In this document: positions 25,352 to 37,542 of the stretch, one piece after another | Layout: each line of letters starts with the position of its first letter | Numbering within the stretch: position 1 is the stretch's first letter | NCBI RefSeq assembly: GCF_963662255.1 | Contig: NC_085053.1 | Location: 62,001 to 126,000 of the forward strand | Reading direction: 5' to 3' | Origin: Cinclus cinclus | Taxonomy: Eukaryota; Chordata; Aves; Passeriformes; Cinclidae | Length of the DNA stretch: 64,000 bases | Translations under genes and position numbers: made by a program | The notes under the pieces: model-generated | Seen by the model: the letters and a program-made list of their open reading frames with translations, nothing else | Told to the model about the DNA's origin: nothing | Database searches by the model: none

Positions 25352-28300
25352 CCACAGCCAAACCAACACTCCAAAACCATGAAAACCTTCAGGCCCTAAA
25401 AACATTTAGAATTACAGAAAAAAAAAATAAACAGAAAAAAAAAAGAGCAACAACAATAAACAATGTTTGTTGGATGAACAATGATCCAGTGCCTGTTTCT
25501 GGGTCTGTGCACAGCTCCATGCTTGTACATCCCCTCTGTTGTCTGTCTGTAGGTTTTTCCATAGTGTGCCTGTGTTTTGGCAGTTTCATTTGATTCTTGC
25601 AGTCTGAAACACAGGGTTCATACATCAAAGGGGGATCCCACCCTCAGCTGAGGGGTTATGGCCATACATGGTACTTAGATTTATAGACTGAATAAAATTG
25701 CTGCTATTTTAAGAAGATGCTGCCAGAAGTCTGGCTCTGGCCCTCTGGAACTAGGTCTAAATAATAATTTTTAAATGTTCCACAGTGGTGACTCCATCAC
25801 CCTCCAGCAGATTCTCTGTGCTGCAGCAACAGGGGCTCCAAACAAAGGCAATGACACAGCACCATTTTATGTTAGTCTTAAACACTCAGTAAGAGGTAAA
25901 AAGCTAAGATCTCTTTAATAATAAGAAAAAGGGGATTTGGTTTGGGGAGGAAGGTGGGAGTTATTAGCCTTGTGGTCTTTCATGCTTTTGGAAGTCACTT
26001 TTCAGACTTTGCTTTGCAACCAAAAATACTATAGATATGTTTTTAAAGGAAAATTGAATTAGTTTTATTTTAAACAACAGCTGAAATAACTTACAGATCT
26101 CGTAAAGCAGAAAGGACACCAGAGAAGTTAAAAATGCTGTCCAAGTATGGCATGCTTTTGATCTACATCTGGTCCTAAGTCTTAAACTTTCACTTTCCAT
26201 TTTCCTAGCCCAAACCTTGTCGAATAATGTCTCTGCAGCACATTACTAAGTAGCCAATTAATTAGCATGTCCTAATTGTTTTCTGCCACTGCTCTGGTAG
26301 CAGCAAGCAGTTATTTCCTCACTGCCCTGCTTTTACTGCTCTGCTCAGGAAGCTGTGTCATGAGAACGTATCAGTGTCACCGTGCTGACACAACAGCTGT
26401 GCATGATGACATCTCCCAGTGAATCAAAAGGGAAAGGCAAATTTCAAAATGTGCGTCCTGGGGTGCAGCAGTGACTGATATGAAAGTATTCAGAAGTGGC
26501 ATAATGAGCAGTGTGTGTAGGAATGCTGGGTGGAAGGGAGGCTTCACTAAAAACGCCTTGTTTAAGTAGGTCTTGAATCAACAGAGGGAGAACAAAGACT
26601 GCAGCTCAGCTTTTTGGGTTGGTTTATGTCAACAGCAAATCAAACAAGCAGGGAGCATCAGGTTTCTACTTTTAAACCAAACATTCCTTTTGGTTTTGTA
26701 CAGAATGATGTGTGAGCAGCGAAGGGTGCACCTTTCTACAGTGTGTGTGGTGATGGGGACTGGATGTGAGTCCCTGCTCCTGTTGGCATGGGAATGTGCC
26801 CAGGTACTGCAGTGTAAAAAAACCCCTTCATGCTCGGGGGAATGTGCAGGTAAAGTGTGAGCACTTGTTAAACCACCCTGCTGTGGCTCCCAGCATGAGG
26901 GGCTACCTGGTGGGTCAGGCTGTGGGAGCAGTGCCAACAGCTCCTGGTAACACCATCTGCTGCAGGTATGTCACAGCTCTGAGTCACTCCTTAACCTTCA
27001 TCTCAGCCACAGGAGTAGGTGGAAATGATGGACAGCTTTGCCGCCAAGCCCTGCCTCAGGTTCTCACACCGACTCAGCACTGATACTTGTGACACAGCCA
27101 TGGAAGGGGAGGCAGGAGGCTGCTCCCTTTCTGTGCCAGGAATGCCAGAGCTGGCATCCTGCTGGGGGTGAGGACGTGTGGGGGAGAGGGTAGCATTGCA
27201 ACACCCTAAATATAGATGGGAAGTCCCCAGCTACGCTGCTGTGGGACTGCATTCTGGTCTCTGACAATAGTGCATGATTTTCAGACTGCATTTTTGCATC
27301 ATATTTCTGGGTTTGCCTCTTTTAAAAGTGCCTTGTACTATGCTCTTCAAGCCCTGGGTGTGTGAGCAATGTTGTCATAATATAGAAACATATCCCTGAC
27401 ATAAAGCTGGGCAAGTACTTTCACGTTAGAATGCATGTCCTTGTCTGTGATGTTAAATAAGTTTGTCCTAGACTTCTGCAGTGATAATTCAGAAAGAGAA
27501 CTTTTAATCACACTGGGTTTTTTTTACCCTTTGTGGATGGCTGCATTTTTGCCCCTTCCTTAGCTGCAGAATTCAGCAACTGGCACCATCATCTGTGACA
27601 GAGAAAATATGAACCTCCTATGTCCTGGTTACAACCTCAGCAAAAGTCTTGCAAAATCTTCCAGCTTTGCTTTAACCTGCTCCTAGACCCACATGTCAAT
27701 GGATCCCTGTAACTCTTAGAGGGGAACTCTGCACAGTGGCACAAGTCTCTGCTCCTTGTCTTCCCCAGCATAGCTGAAGGGAGCAAAGACAAGATGATCC
27801 CATTCTGTTTGTGTTGTGGCAGCCAGCCACTGCTTGGAGATTTGTTGCAGGCAGACCATCAGCTCTAGTAATCACTCAGCCTATTTTTTTTTTTCATCTA
27901 GCCAGTCATATCTTAAAGCTGTTGATACTTTCGACCTCTGGATGATCCAGAGTGTAATTACAGAGTGTGCGAGAACATGTTCTCTCTTGCCTGTTTTAGA
28001 TCTGCCTCCCAGCAGATGCAGTTGGGTGCCAGACACTTCCCGCATTGTGTGAAACAGGGAGGGTTTGTTTTGTTGATTTTTTTTTAAACTATTTGCAAAA
28101 TCATAAACAGGCCCCTCTGCCACCTTTTTTTCTCACCTTGAAATATTTAACCCGGTCAAAACTGGATGTTGGGGAGCAAGGTGTGAAATCCCTCTTGAGG
28201 ACAGATCCTCTGCCAGCTCCCCGAGCAGTGTGGAGATGAATGTGGGTCTGATTACACAGTTCGGGGCTTTCTGCTTATCCTCCTGTTCCCATGGGTTTTT

Positions 28301-28802
28301 CTGTGGGAAACAAATCTCTGAAAGGGAAAGTTGTCCTCTGTGGTAACCAGATTTCTCTTAAGTACTGGCTGCTGAGGGCAGCAGGAGCACAGGGAAGCTA
28401 AAATTGCTTTTGAAAGCTGCTCTGATGTCACCTGGGGATTTCTTATGTCTCTCTATTTCCCACCTCCTCCCAGTAACATATGAGAGTAAAATAAGATGTA
28501 GTGTTAGGAAATTGCTTTGGAGTTAGCTCGGGTTCATCCAAGATTTAAAGAGATCCTTGAATGTTTGTGTTCCTGGAACCTTACTCCGTATTAAAGTCCA
28601 TTTTAGATTAATGTATTTCCCTGAATAGTCTAAACTAAGTAAGGGAAAAATAGCTGGGTACCAGCACCTGAATATTTCTATCCTGAGCTGAATACTCTGG
28701 CTCAGTTTTTTCCAAATTCACTATTCCAGCAAATTCTCTGATAAAAAAATTTAGTGGAGCTGTGGAAAGAATTAAACACTTTTTTTTCTCCAGTAAATCA
28801 AG

Positions 28803-28850
28803 GCATCACTGTAACCTCATTGAATTGCATCACTGTAACCTCATTGAATT
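28803..28850 (+). repeat. Tandem duplication, about 23 bp x2
   Basis: The unit CATCACTGTAACCTCATTG with its short flank is present twice in immediate succession with no visible divergence, indicating a recent tandem duplication. Confidence 0.85.
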
Positions 28851-29561
28851 GCTTCATATTTTCCTAGACTAAGGGACTGTAAGGATATTTTGGATAGAAA
28901 ATTCTGTTACGCCAGTCTCTGTACCAACCTTCTCTTTTCAGCAAAATCCTATGCTCTGTTTAAAAGGCCTCATTTTAGTTTGAGAAGCAAGAAAGATACA
29001 GCAATAATTTCTCTTTTAGCAACAAAAGTGTGCCAGACTTGTTGTAGGGCAGATCCAAGTCAAAGCCAGGGTGTATTTTCTTATTTCTTGGTATGTGTCC
29101 CCAAAATGAGGTTTCTCATCTCCATTTCCCACATGCCCCAGCAGGTGACTGGGAAGCTGAAAGGTCTTCGTGTCACGGTCACCACTTTTCAGGCACAACT
29201 TCTTAGCCAACCCCTTTCTGGAGGAAAACCCACAAATCTGCAGAGCTGGAAAGCTGATGTTGGCTGGTAACAACAGGTGGAGTAGAGAGAAATGCTTTTT
29301 GATAACCTGGTGCTGCTTCAGGACAGGAGGAAAGGTGCCCCATCACCACACCACACTGTGAAAATATGGAGAGGTCTTCTCCAAGAGGTGAACTTTTAAG
29401 TACAACTTTGAGTGCAGTTTGCACATATGCCTAATTAACTCAAAATTCATGTCCCAGAACCTTGTACAAGAGTAGTGCTTAAAGTTGCAGGAAAAAAAAC
29501 CCTCCCTTTTATGTCCAGGGTAATACTTTTTTCCTAAAACACAGTTGGTTAGCATTAAATC

Positions 29562-30432
29562 TGCCCTGGTTTGAAAGACAGGTGTTTGCTAAGGAAATAA
29601 TCTTTCCTTCCTACAGATTATGATGATTCTGAAATTAAGGGAGCTCTCAGGCAAAGATATGGGGGTAGGAATAACAGTTCTTTACTAGTATATTTAACAA
29701 GACAAACAAGAACAACAACAGCTATGAAATTACCCACAAACAGAACAGTAACTCAGTCCCAGTGTTTTTTGGCTGCAGGCACCTTTTCCCTGAGCTGCAG
29801 TTCCCGGTGCTGGGGGCGGGCGGGTCCCGCAGAGCCGCAGGAGGGCTGGGGGTGATGGCAGAGCTGTCCCAGGGGGAGAGAGAGATGGAGAGAGAGCTCT
29901 CCGCTCACGGTGTGGGTCCTGGTGCTCAGCAGAGTGCTGGATGGTGGCAGGTTAAGACGAGGAAAATAAAACCAGCAGTGCAGGGTCTGACAGCAGTGAG
30001 GATGGTTCCCAACGCTGGGATGGCAGGGATGGGACACAGGCGGCGATCGTCCTTCTCGTCTGAACTCCGCGGGGGAAATGGGGCGAGCCAGAGCCTTCCG
30101 CTTCCTCTTCTGGATGTTTGAATCTTGCGGGGTTTCCCTCTTCTCTCTCCTCCCCCTTGCCACCAGGGCCCAGTCAACAGGTATCTTAGCATGACAATGG
30201 GGAAAATTCCACAGAGGGAAAAGGGAAAGAACCAACCCCCAACAGAATATCAAAGAATTGTAAGTATAAGTGTAATGTATGCATTTATATTGGTTTAGTA
30301 TCTTGTGCCCTTTGCTGAGCCTTTCCTAACATCCCATATTACATTGCTTCATTTTTTTTTCTTTACAGCTTTAATTTTAAAAATAAATAAATAAAAACCT
30401 CCCTCTTCAACGTGTTCAGCTGAATTCTTACA
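29562..30432 (+). mobile_element. Solo LTR with 5-bp target duplication (ERVL-like)
   Basis: The element starts TGCCCTGGTTTGAAAG and ends CTTACA. It is flanked by AAATC on both sides (29557-29561 and 30433-30437). Near the 3' end in the plus orientation are overlapping poly(A) signals (AATAAATAAATAAA) at about 30380-30395, some 40-50 nt before the terminal CA. The start resembles that of the LTR at 49056 (TG, two bases, CTGGTTT) and both end in TTACA, so the two may be related. The interior includes a GC-rich, CpG-containing stretch at about 29800-30120, where frames of up to 166 codons are incidental. No internal viral genes are present. Confidence 0.65.
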
Positions 30433-30907
30433 AAATCCCTGTACAGATTCTCAGATAGAGCAATGAGAAAAGATGAAGTTAATGCTTCTGTGGCTGATTA
30501 CTTGATTTGCATTTCAAGCTTTTCTGAAAGGCTAAACTTGAGGGGAATATCTATTTACTCCAAACAGTTTCTGTCTCATGCGTGTTTTATTTCAATATTA
30601 ATGAGCACCTGTATATTTTAAACACAGTCTTTACAGATTGTAACTCCTCTCCAAGCACTACCTGATAGGTAGATGTATATGGTCGGTCACTGCAGTGGGT
30701 GTAATTATTTCCCTTGGCACCAGACCTAGTTATTAATTAATAACTTGGATTTATTACATAACACCAGTCAGAAAGAAAGATGCTTTAAACCACCTCCAGA
30801 GTGCACTGGTATCTTGTAGTGTAACTCACATTAGTGCTTCATTTTGCATCTAAATCAAGAGCTGTATGTGTTAGCCTTTTGTGTTAGAGACTTTTTACAA
30901 GGGCATG

Positions 30908-31165
30908 TAGTGACGAGGGAAAATGGCTTTGAACTGAAAGAGGATAGGTTTAGGTTAGATATTACTGGGAGGGCAGGGAGGCCCTGGCACAGGGTGGCCA
31001 GAGCAGCTGTGGCTGCCCCCGGATCCCTGGCAGTGTCCAAGGCCAGGTTGGATACTGGGGCTGGAAGCAGCCTGGGACAGTGGAAGGCGTCCCTGCCCAA
31101 GGCAGGGGGTGGGAATGAGGTGATCCTTAAGGTCCCAACCCACACCATTCCATGATTTTATGACA
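30908..31165 (+). mobile_element. CR1 LINE, truncated 3' end
   Basis: The sequence shows the familiar CR1 3' region: a GGTTTAGGTTAGATATT segment, then GAGGCCCTGGCACAG, then GGCCAGGTTGGAT, then AAGGTCCCAACCCA, and finally a decayed ATTCTATG-type terminal repeat (CCATTCCATGATTTTATGA). Only the last 250 bp or so are present, the usual 5'-truncated state. No reverse transcriptase coding sequence remains. The overlapping 97-103 codon frames are incidental. Confidence 0.9.
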
Positions 31166-34100
31166 AATGAAGGAAATTTTTGAAGCTAAGACTTTCCAGC
31201 AGACCTGTAGGCCTTGGAGAACTTGATCCTCATCCTGGAAAAAAGCAAGTGGGCATTACTGCAGGTGTGGCGTAACTGAAGTGATGTTGACGGAGCTTCC
31301 AACACCAGTTCCAGACAAAACCTGGCTTCTTGTAAAAGGTTAATAGGAAATGTAAATGCTGCCTGCATGAGGAATCTATTTTGGAAAACATCAGATACGC
31401 TCCATGGGAGGAAGGCAGCTCAGGATGTGGCCGTCAGCAACTGCCATCATTTATTGAAAAATATTTCTATCCAGAAACCTGGCTCCAAGGCCATCTCACA
31501 GTTATTTTCTGTCTGTCAGATCCAGCTCTTAGTGACCAAGGACAGACTGGGTTCTTTCTTCATAAAAGGATGACAGAGAGAAAAAGATATCTGATATTGC
31601 TGACTTCATTTACTCCTGCCAAGGGGAAAATGTGGGTGAAAAGGATTCCCTGAGTTTTGTAATACTGCAGCTATGGCAGTAAATAGAAATGGTAACTGGG
31701 GAAGATTGCAAGAGTAGAAATCATTATCATCAGTCTTCAGGCTCTGGGAAAGGGAAATAATCTGCTACATCAGCTTATCTGAGTCCTTTGGCATTCCTGA
31801 AACTACATCAGGGATCAATCACAGCACTGCCTTGTTTCATTCCCATTCTCAAGTAATGCATCCCTACCTCTTTGGGAGAGACTAAAGTAGGAAATATGGG
31901 TTACTTAGGAACACACATGTGCTGTAAATAAAATTTCCTTGAAACTTGTGCAAATTTAGGGGCAATTTGAAGCTGTTCAAGCAAGAGCAGTTAAAGTCCT
32001 TGCTTTAATCAGAGTTGTTTGGCTCCAGCCAAAATGTAACTGGTAACTGCAGTCCATAATAACATCACCTTCAGCTGCTGCTGCTGAGCTGTGCCTGCTG
32101 CCAGTAAACCACTTTCTGTGTTACGGGTAGTGCCTGAGAGAGACAGAATATTTATAAACTCCACAGGAAGAAGGATGAAGCAACACAGGTAAGTTAGAAC
32201 TAACCCTTGTCTCTGATATACTGGATCTTTGAGTAAATCAGTATGATCCTAGCTAGTTTGGGAAGGTATCACTGCTTGGTGAAAGCAGAAAAAAAAAGCT
32301 GGCTACTTTAATCCCTTAAAATGACCTCCTGGCAGCAGATTTGTGGTCTGATATTTTCCTTACAAAAATCAATACACTGTAGGTAGTGTATCCTATTCCA
32401 TAACAGCATGAGTTTTACTTCTTCTGGAAACTGTGCTTGTCAACAGAAAGCCACTAAATAAATCAAGATGTCCTGCTGGAAGATATTAATTTGCATCAGT
32501 GCTTTTCCAGCTCTGTTTGGAAGCCAGGTAGGGTGCTTTTGGAAAAGGATGGTGATGTTCTGAGCAGCTTTGTCCATTGACACTTGTGCCCATTTGCATT
32601 ACACCAGTGACTCAGATCAGGTCATGTTACAAATGTACTAAAATTATTTCCAGGACATAATTGAACCTTGTACCTCCCAACCAGACTGGTAAGCATCAGT
32701 AGGTGCTCAGGTGATCTGAAACATGAAATTATTTATTGGATGTTAAGCCAACCAACCAGCCCTTCTCTTTCTTAATGAATGACTTGACCTGCTCCTTCCC
32801 TGTTTGGACATCACCACATTCACAGCTTTGCTGGTGATATCCTCCATTTCAGCTGTTCCTATGGTCTGTAAATATCTCCTGGAATGCTGCCCTATGACCA
32901 GTCTGGCTGGGTTCTCAAGGAAGGAGGGGCAGAAGATCAATAGTGCCATTTCTAGCTGGATGGCATTCCTTGTTAAGATGCACCAAAGCAAGGCAGAAGT
33001 GGAGCCTAAGGGAAAAGTATGACAAAGTGGTGACGAGGGAATTGAACCTTATGTCAGTCAGCCACACCTTCTTGTATGTCAGGCTATGTCTCACCAGTGT
33101 GTCCCTTTCTTCCTTGTCACGCTTGTTTAGCATCCAGGTGGCTTCAGGCTGCTGGATCAGTGATCTGATTCCATGGAAAACAAATTCACCAAAAAAAGAA
33201 CAGTTTCCTGACCAGCTTGCTCATCCAGCTCCATAGCAGCTGCACAGCTGCTAAATCAGATTCAAGGGCAGTGGGGGACAGGCAGGGAGCGAGGGAGTGT
33301 GACTGTGTGACCGTCTCGCTTCTCGGAAAGCAGCTGCCATTGGTGCGTCAGACCACGGTGTAACACAGGGACACATCCTTCATTTGTCTGAGCAGAATTC
33401 CCTGAATCCCTGCAGCTAGCAACAGCCCATGGAAAGCTTACTGAAGAATGCTGATGCTGTCCCAGCACAGGCATATCCTGTGCCCTGTCAGTCCCCTGGT
33501 GAAGTGGGACTGGGGAGGATGTGAGCAAGCAGTGGTCACCCAGCCGGTGATGTCACTGCAGGTCCTTTGATAAACATGTAAACAGCATGTTGAGATTTAA
33601 AAAAGCTGTCCCAGTGTAGCTGATTTTGGTAAACTGGTATTAAAATAAGCCTGTGTATTCATTTATGGTTATGTCAGTGCTGCAAGTGACTTGTTCCCAG
33701 AAAAAGTAATTTGGGCTGTACTGAGTCCCACAGGCACAAGCTTTGCTTTGTTGTCAGCAGAGCAGCAAGGCAGCTGCATTACATCTACCCTTGGGGAGTG
33801 CAAGCTCCCCTTGATCTGAAGGGGGGAATATTTCCTATCTGCTGGCAATCTGCTGTGAGTTACACCTATGCTTCCTTAGTGACAGTTCTTCCATGCTCCT
33901 CTGTTGTCTGTGCAACTGACACCCCATGCAAACCCCACAGCTGATAAGTTCTTTGCTTGTGAATAGTACTTTATTCTCCTCATATTTGCTTGTTTCTGGT
34001 GGCATCAATTCCTGGCCCTCCAGTTGTCAGCAGCAGCACCTGCCTGAACCCAGCCCTCCCCACGGACAGCTGCAGGGCAGTATTCCACCATCCTGCGCTT

Positions 34101-35838
34101 ACTCAGAGGATCTGCTGCTGACTTTGGTTATTATTTCCTAACTTGCTGCCTCATTAGTGACTGCCATCATCGTTAATCACTTACTATTTCCTAGTGGAGA
34201 ACATGTTCCACAGGGACTCCTCTCTGAGTCCGTGCTAATTCTACCTGTTCATATGGAAACGGGATGACTCCTGTCTTGAGCCTGACCCTGAAGCCTTCAC
34301 TCAAGTGGTGATGCATGGGGCTGAAACAAATGTTTGGCAGGTTGTTCCCCTCAGTAGTGGCCAGCCATGCTCTGTAGTGTCCCGTGTGGACCATGCTGCC
34401 AGCCACCTGGCTGGCTTGGCAGGAATGCTCTGTCTTCCCTAGGGAAGCTACTTCCTGTGCCAGGGATGCCCCTCTTCAATCCCAGCACTCCTGTAATTAG
34501 GCTGGGCTGCTGGGCTGGAGTCATACTCCTGTTCTAAAAGTATACCAGTGACAGCTGCAGGGGTATTTCAGAGACACTCACCATCCTCTGGGGTTTCTAG
34601 GTGCTATCTTTAGGAGCTGGCTATTACAACCTGATTATGGTTATAATCCCTGCTTTACTGTTTCAGTTATACTGAGATTTTTCTGTACGCTCTAGATTGG
34701 TATTATTGCCCCACACAAACCTGAGGATCTGTATTTAGTATTTCCTAATATATCATTCTAGCTCTTAGGTACATCCTTTAACTAACAATCACTGATTTGG
34801 CTTCCCTGTCTCTATCACAGAGTAAGGCTGTGGGGATGAACCAAGGATGTCCAGCCCCTTGTTCAGAGAAGGCTTGAGAAGTACTCCGGTTATCCCTGGA
34901 TGCAGCACTGGGTGGTCAGCTGGGCAGTGCTGAGCTGGTTTTCCCTCTTTATACTCTTAAGTCTGCACAGGGCAGTTCTGCACCATGCTGGGGTTATTTG
35001 GCACCAGATCCAACACCGTTTTCAAACCTCTGATGAACACCATAAAAAACAGACTTTGCTCAAGTAGGCTTTACGTAATAATTTGAGTTAAATACAGCAG
35101 CCATGTTGCAGGACAGGTGCATTAGCCAGGATGTGGGCTGCTAATCATGTAATTGCTGCTTGCTGCTCCTTTCGGTACTAGGCACTGTCATTAGTTTGTT
35201 GCCCTGATAAATGTTTGGGTTTCTCACAGGAATGAAATTACGGAAAGGGATTAACTGTGGTGTTCAATAGAGCTGATAAAGAACTATATTTCTTCCTATT
35301 CCAGCCATGAAAAGGGAAGGCAGGTGAAAACCCCTTTCAGGAGGCTCTCCCAAAATTAGCAAACTTGAGAAAAAAATACAAAGAGATTTGCTAAAGTTCT
35401 TGCATGTGAGGTTTAGGTAACCTCTCCAATAGTTGGAGGGCAGGAGCAGACCAAGAGGCCTTTCAATGTGCAAAGGCTGCTTGTTCCAGGACACAGTGGA
35501 ATTTATACCACTGTGATTTTTTTTTTTTGTTTTGTTTTTGTAAGGAAACATACAAAAGGAGAAATTGTTTACAAGGGTGTTTGTATTTCAGAACACCACA
35601 CTTCAGAAAAACTGTGGGCTCTTGTACTTCCCCAAACAGCTACATGACAGCTACCCAACCTTTTCTTACAGCCAGCACTTTGCATTTCTCTCAAAAAAAA
35701 AATGTAGCCAGGAGCCTTTATTGGGAGTATTCTGTATATTTGCAGTAATGACCTATGTTTGCACACAGTCATTGGTCTGTTGGAACACACGTAATCTCCA
35801 CATCACCACAGAGGCACAGCCAGCAGGATCGTGTAACT

Positions 35839-35872
35839 GTGTCACTACTATGTCACTACTATGTCACTACTC
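35839..35872 (+). repeat. 11-bp tandem repeat x3
   Basis: The unit TGTCACTACTA occurs three times in succession, the last copy ending in a variant. It lies just before the GC-rich island. Confidence 0.9.
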
Positions 35873-35889
35873 CCATACCTCCTCGGAGC

Positions 35890-36520
35890 CCTGACTCTGC
35901 TCCGGCAGTGACGGCTGATCCCTCCCTCAGCTCTCGACTGTGACCCACTTAGGCTGCATATTTATCTGGCATTTCCATCTGGAAGGGCTGCTGCTGCCAA
36001 GCGAGCTGACCTCTCCTTCTGCAAACAGAAGGACCCTGCTCCGAAAGCCAGCAGTCTGCAGGGGGGACAGGGGACACAAATGACATCTCGGTGTGCCCCG
36101 GAGAGCGCTGTCCTGCCTGGCAGGCACTCCACTCCCGGACCCAGCCCACAGGAGGGATCATGGACAGCAAACAGTAGGAACCGAGCCCAGGACAGCTGGG
36201 CTGGGCTGGGCAGGTGCCAGGCAGGGCAGCCACACCCGGCTCAGGATCTCCCTGGAGCAGGGCAGAGCCTGTGCAGAGCGGAGAGCGCTCCGAGGTGCGC
36301 ACAAGCCGCAGCCGTGCTGGTCCCTGGACATCGGAGATGGCTCTCCCCAGGCTCAGCCTCACCAGCTCCGGCTGCTCCCAGCGAGCCCGCAATCCCTCGG
36401 GCCTTTAAAAGCAATAGTCAAACCAAGACGGTGTCAGCACAGCCCCTCTGCCGTGCTCCTGGTGTTTCCATTTCCCTTGGACACCCCCAAAGGCCAATGG
36501 ACACACCAGCTCATTAAACT
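35890..36520. other. GC-rich island downstream of RGS2
   Basis: A GC-rich stretch with more CpG than its surroundings, about 4.5-5 kb beyond the RGS2 poly(A) signal. Frames of 145, 147 and 198 codons overlap here on both strands, which is what GC-rich DNA yields by chance because stop codons are scarce. No TATA box, clear splice pair or recognisable protein domain was seen. It could be a regulatory or CpG island, or a decayed GC-rich repeat. Confidence 0.35.
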
Positions 36521-37473
36521 GCCTACTAATGTCTTTTCCATATTGGACAGCCGACTTTCTGAGCCCTGTAAAAGTCATAATAGTACCACGTCCCCTGGAA
36601 GTCCAAAGCTAGGCTCCCATCCAAAAAGCCACCAAGCTGCTCTGTGGTCTAAATCTGTAGCGCAGAAATGCAACTTACTTATTCCATGAGATCCCAAGTG
36701 GGGAAAATGGCTGGGGAATATAAGTACCAATGTATGTCAATTAGATTATCTTGAATGGAATATTTAATATTTTTAATGGAACATTTTTTAATTGCTACTC
36801 ATGGGTACTTTGTAGCTGTTGGAAACTCTGATCTAAATTATTATTTTGATGAAAGATTGCCAAAGGACTCACATTTGAAACTCCTTTGTAGGCTAACAGT
36901 GGAACTATTTCCCTGGGCTGGCCAGCCCTCCTTTCCCAGTCAGGGCACTTACAGTAATGCCAATTAGCACAGCTACAGGACTCAACGAGGCAAATTGCTG
37001 AGGGTGCTCACCACAAATCCAACTCTAGAGCCCCCTCAGAAACAGTCTGAGCTCATGCACAGTGCAGCAACCTTTGGAAAAGGACATCTCTGTATTTGTG
37101 TCAGGTCCCTGAGGGCACTGTTTGGTTTAACTGCCCTGACCAGAATCCCTCGTGTATCCCCCACCTGCCGCCCATTGGAGGGAGCTCCATTTAAGCTCAG
37201 CCTTGAAATACCTTTGCTTACCCCTGAATGATGCTGTAGGTGCAGCCCCCAATACACCTCTTGCTCCCAGATGGATCAACCTCACCCTGCAGGTAAGTTG
37301 GTCACCAGCCCTGTTTCTGAACAGTCTGTGGGGTGCACCTTGCATTGATGTAGAAGCCTTGCTGCTCCCTCGCACATGTTAGAAGTGCCACTTGAAGGAA
37401 GTTGAATTTGGGATGCTGTCCCGCCTTCTGACCAGTTTTTTCCCTCTTGAATCACAGTAAGTTCAATCTGGAC

Positions 37474-37542
37474 CAAAAAAAAAAAAAAAACAAAAAAACA
37501 AAAAAAAAACAAAAAACAAAACAAAACACAAAACACAAAACC
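37474..37542 (+). repeat. A-rich (AAAAC-type) simple repeat
   Basis: A 16-base A run followed by irregular AAAAC and AAAAAC units. Confidence 0.9.

Larger units (their letters stand above)
20956..29561. other. Intergenic DNA, no gene recognised
   Basis: About 8.6 kb of non-coding sequence. Overlapping frames up to 129 codons on both strands have no recognisable domain. It contains A-rich simple repeats and one short tandem duplication, listed separately. Confidence 0.55.

Noticed and set aside
29753..30253. 166-codon minus-strand frame near 30 kb
   Set aside because: It lies inside the LTR delimited by AAATC repeats and has no recognisable domain.
33030..33060. tRNA B-box-like GGTTCAATTCC on the minus strand
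   Set aside because: No A box at the right distance and no cloverleaf could be formed, so it is neither a tRNA gene nor a clear SINE.
32743..33236. Overlapping frames at 32.7-33.2 kb that looked like a decayed processed gene on the minus strand
   Set aside because: Joining them needs frameshifts and I could not name any parent protein. There is no poly(A) tail or target duplication to support retroposition.
36093..36689. 198-codon open frame in the GC-rich island
   Set aside because: It overlaps other long frames on both strands, has biased composition (Pro, Ser, Arg) and no domain. GC-rich DNA yields such frames by chance.
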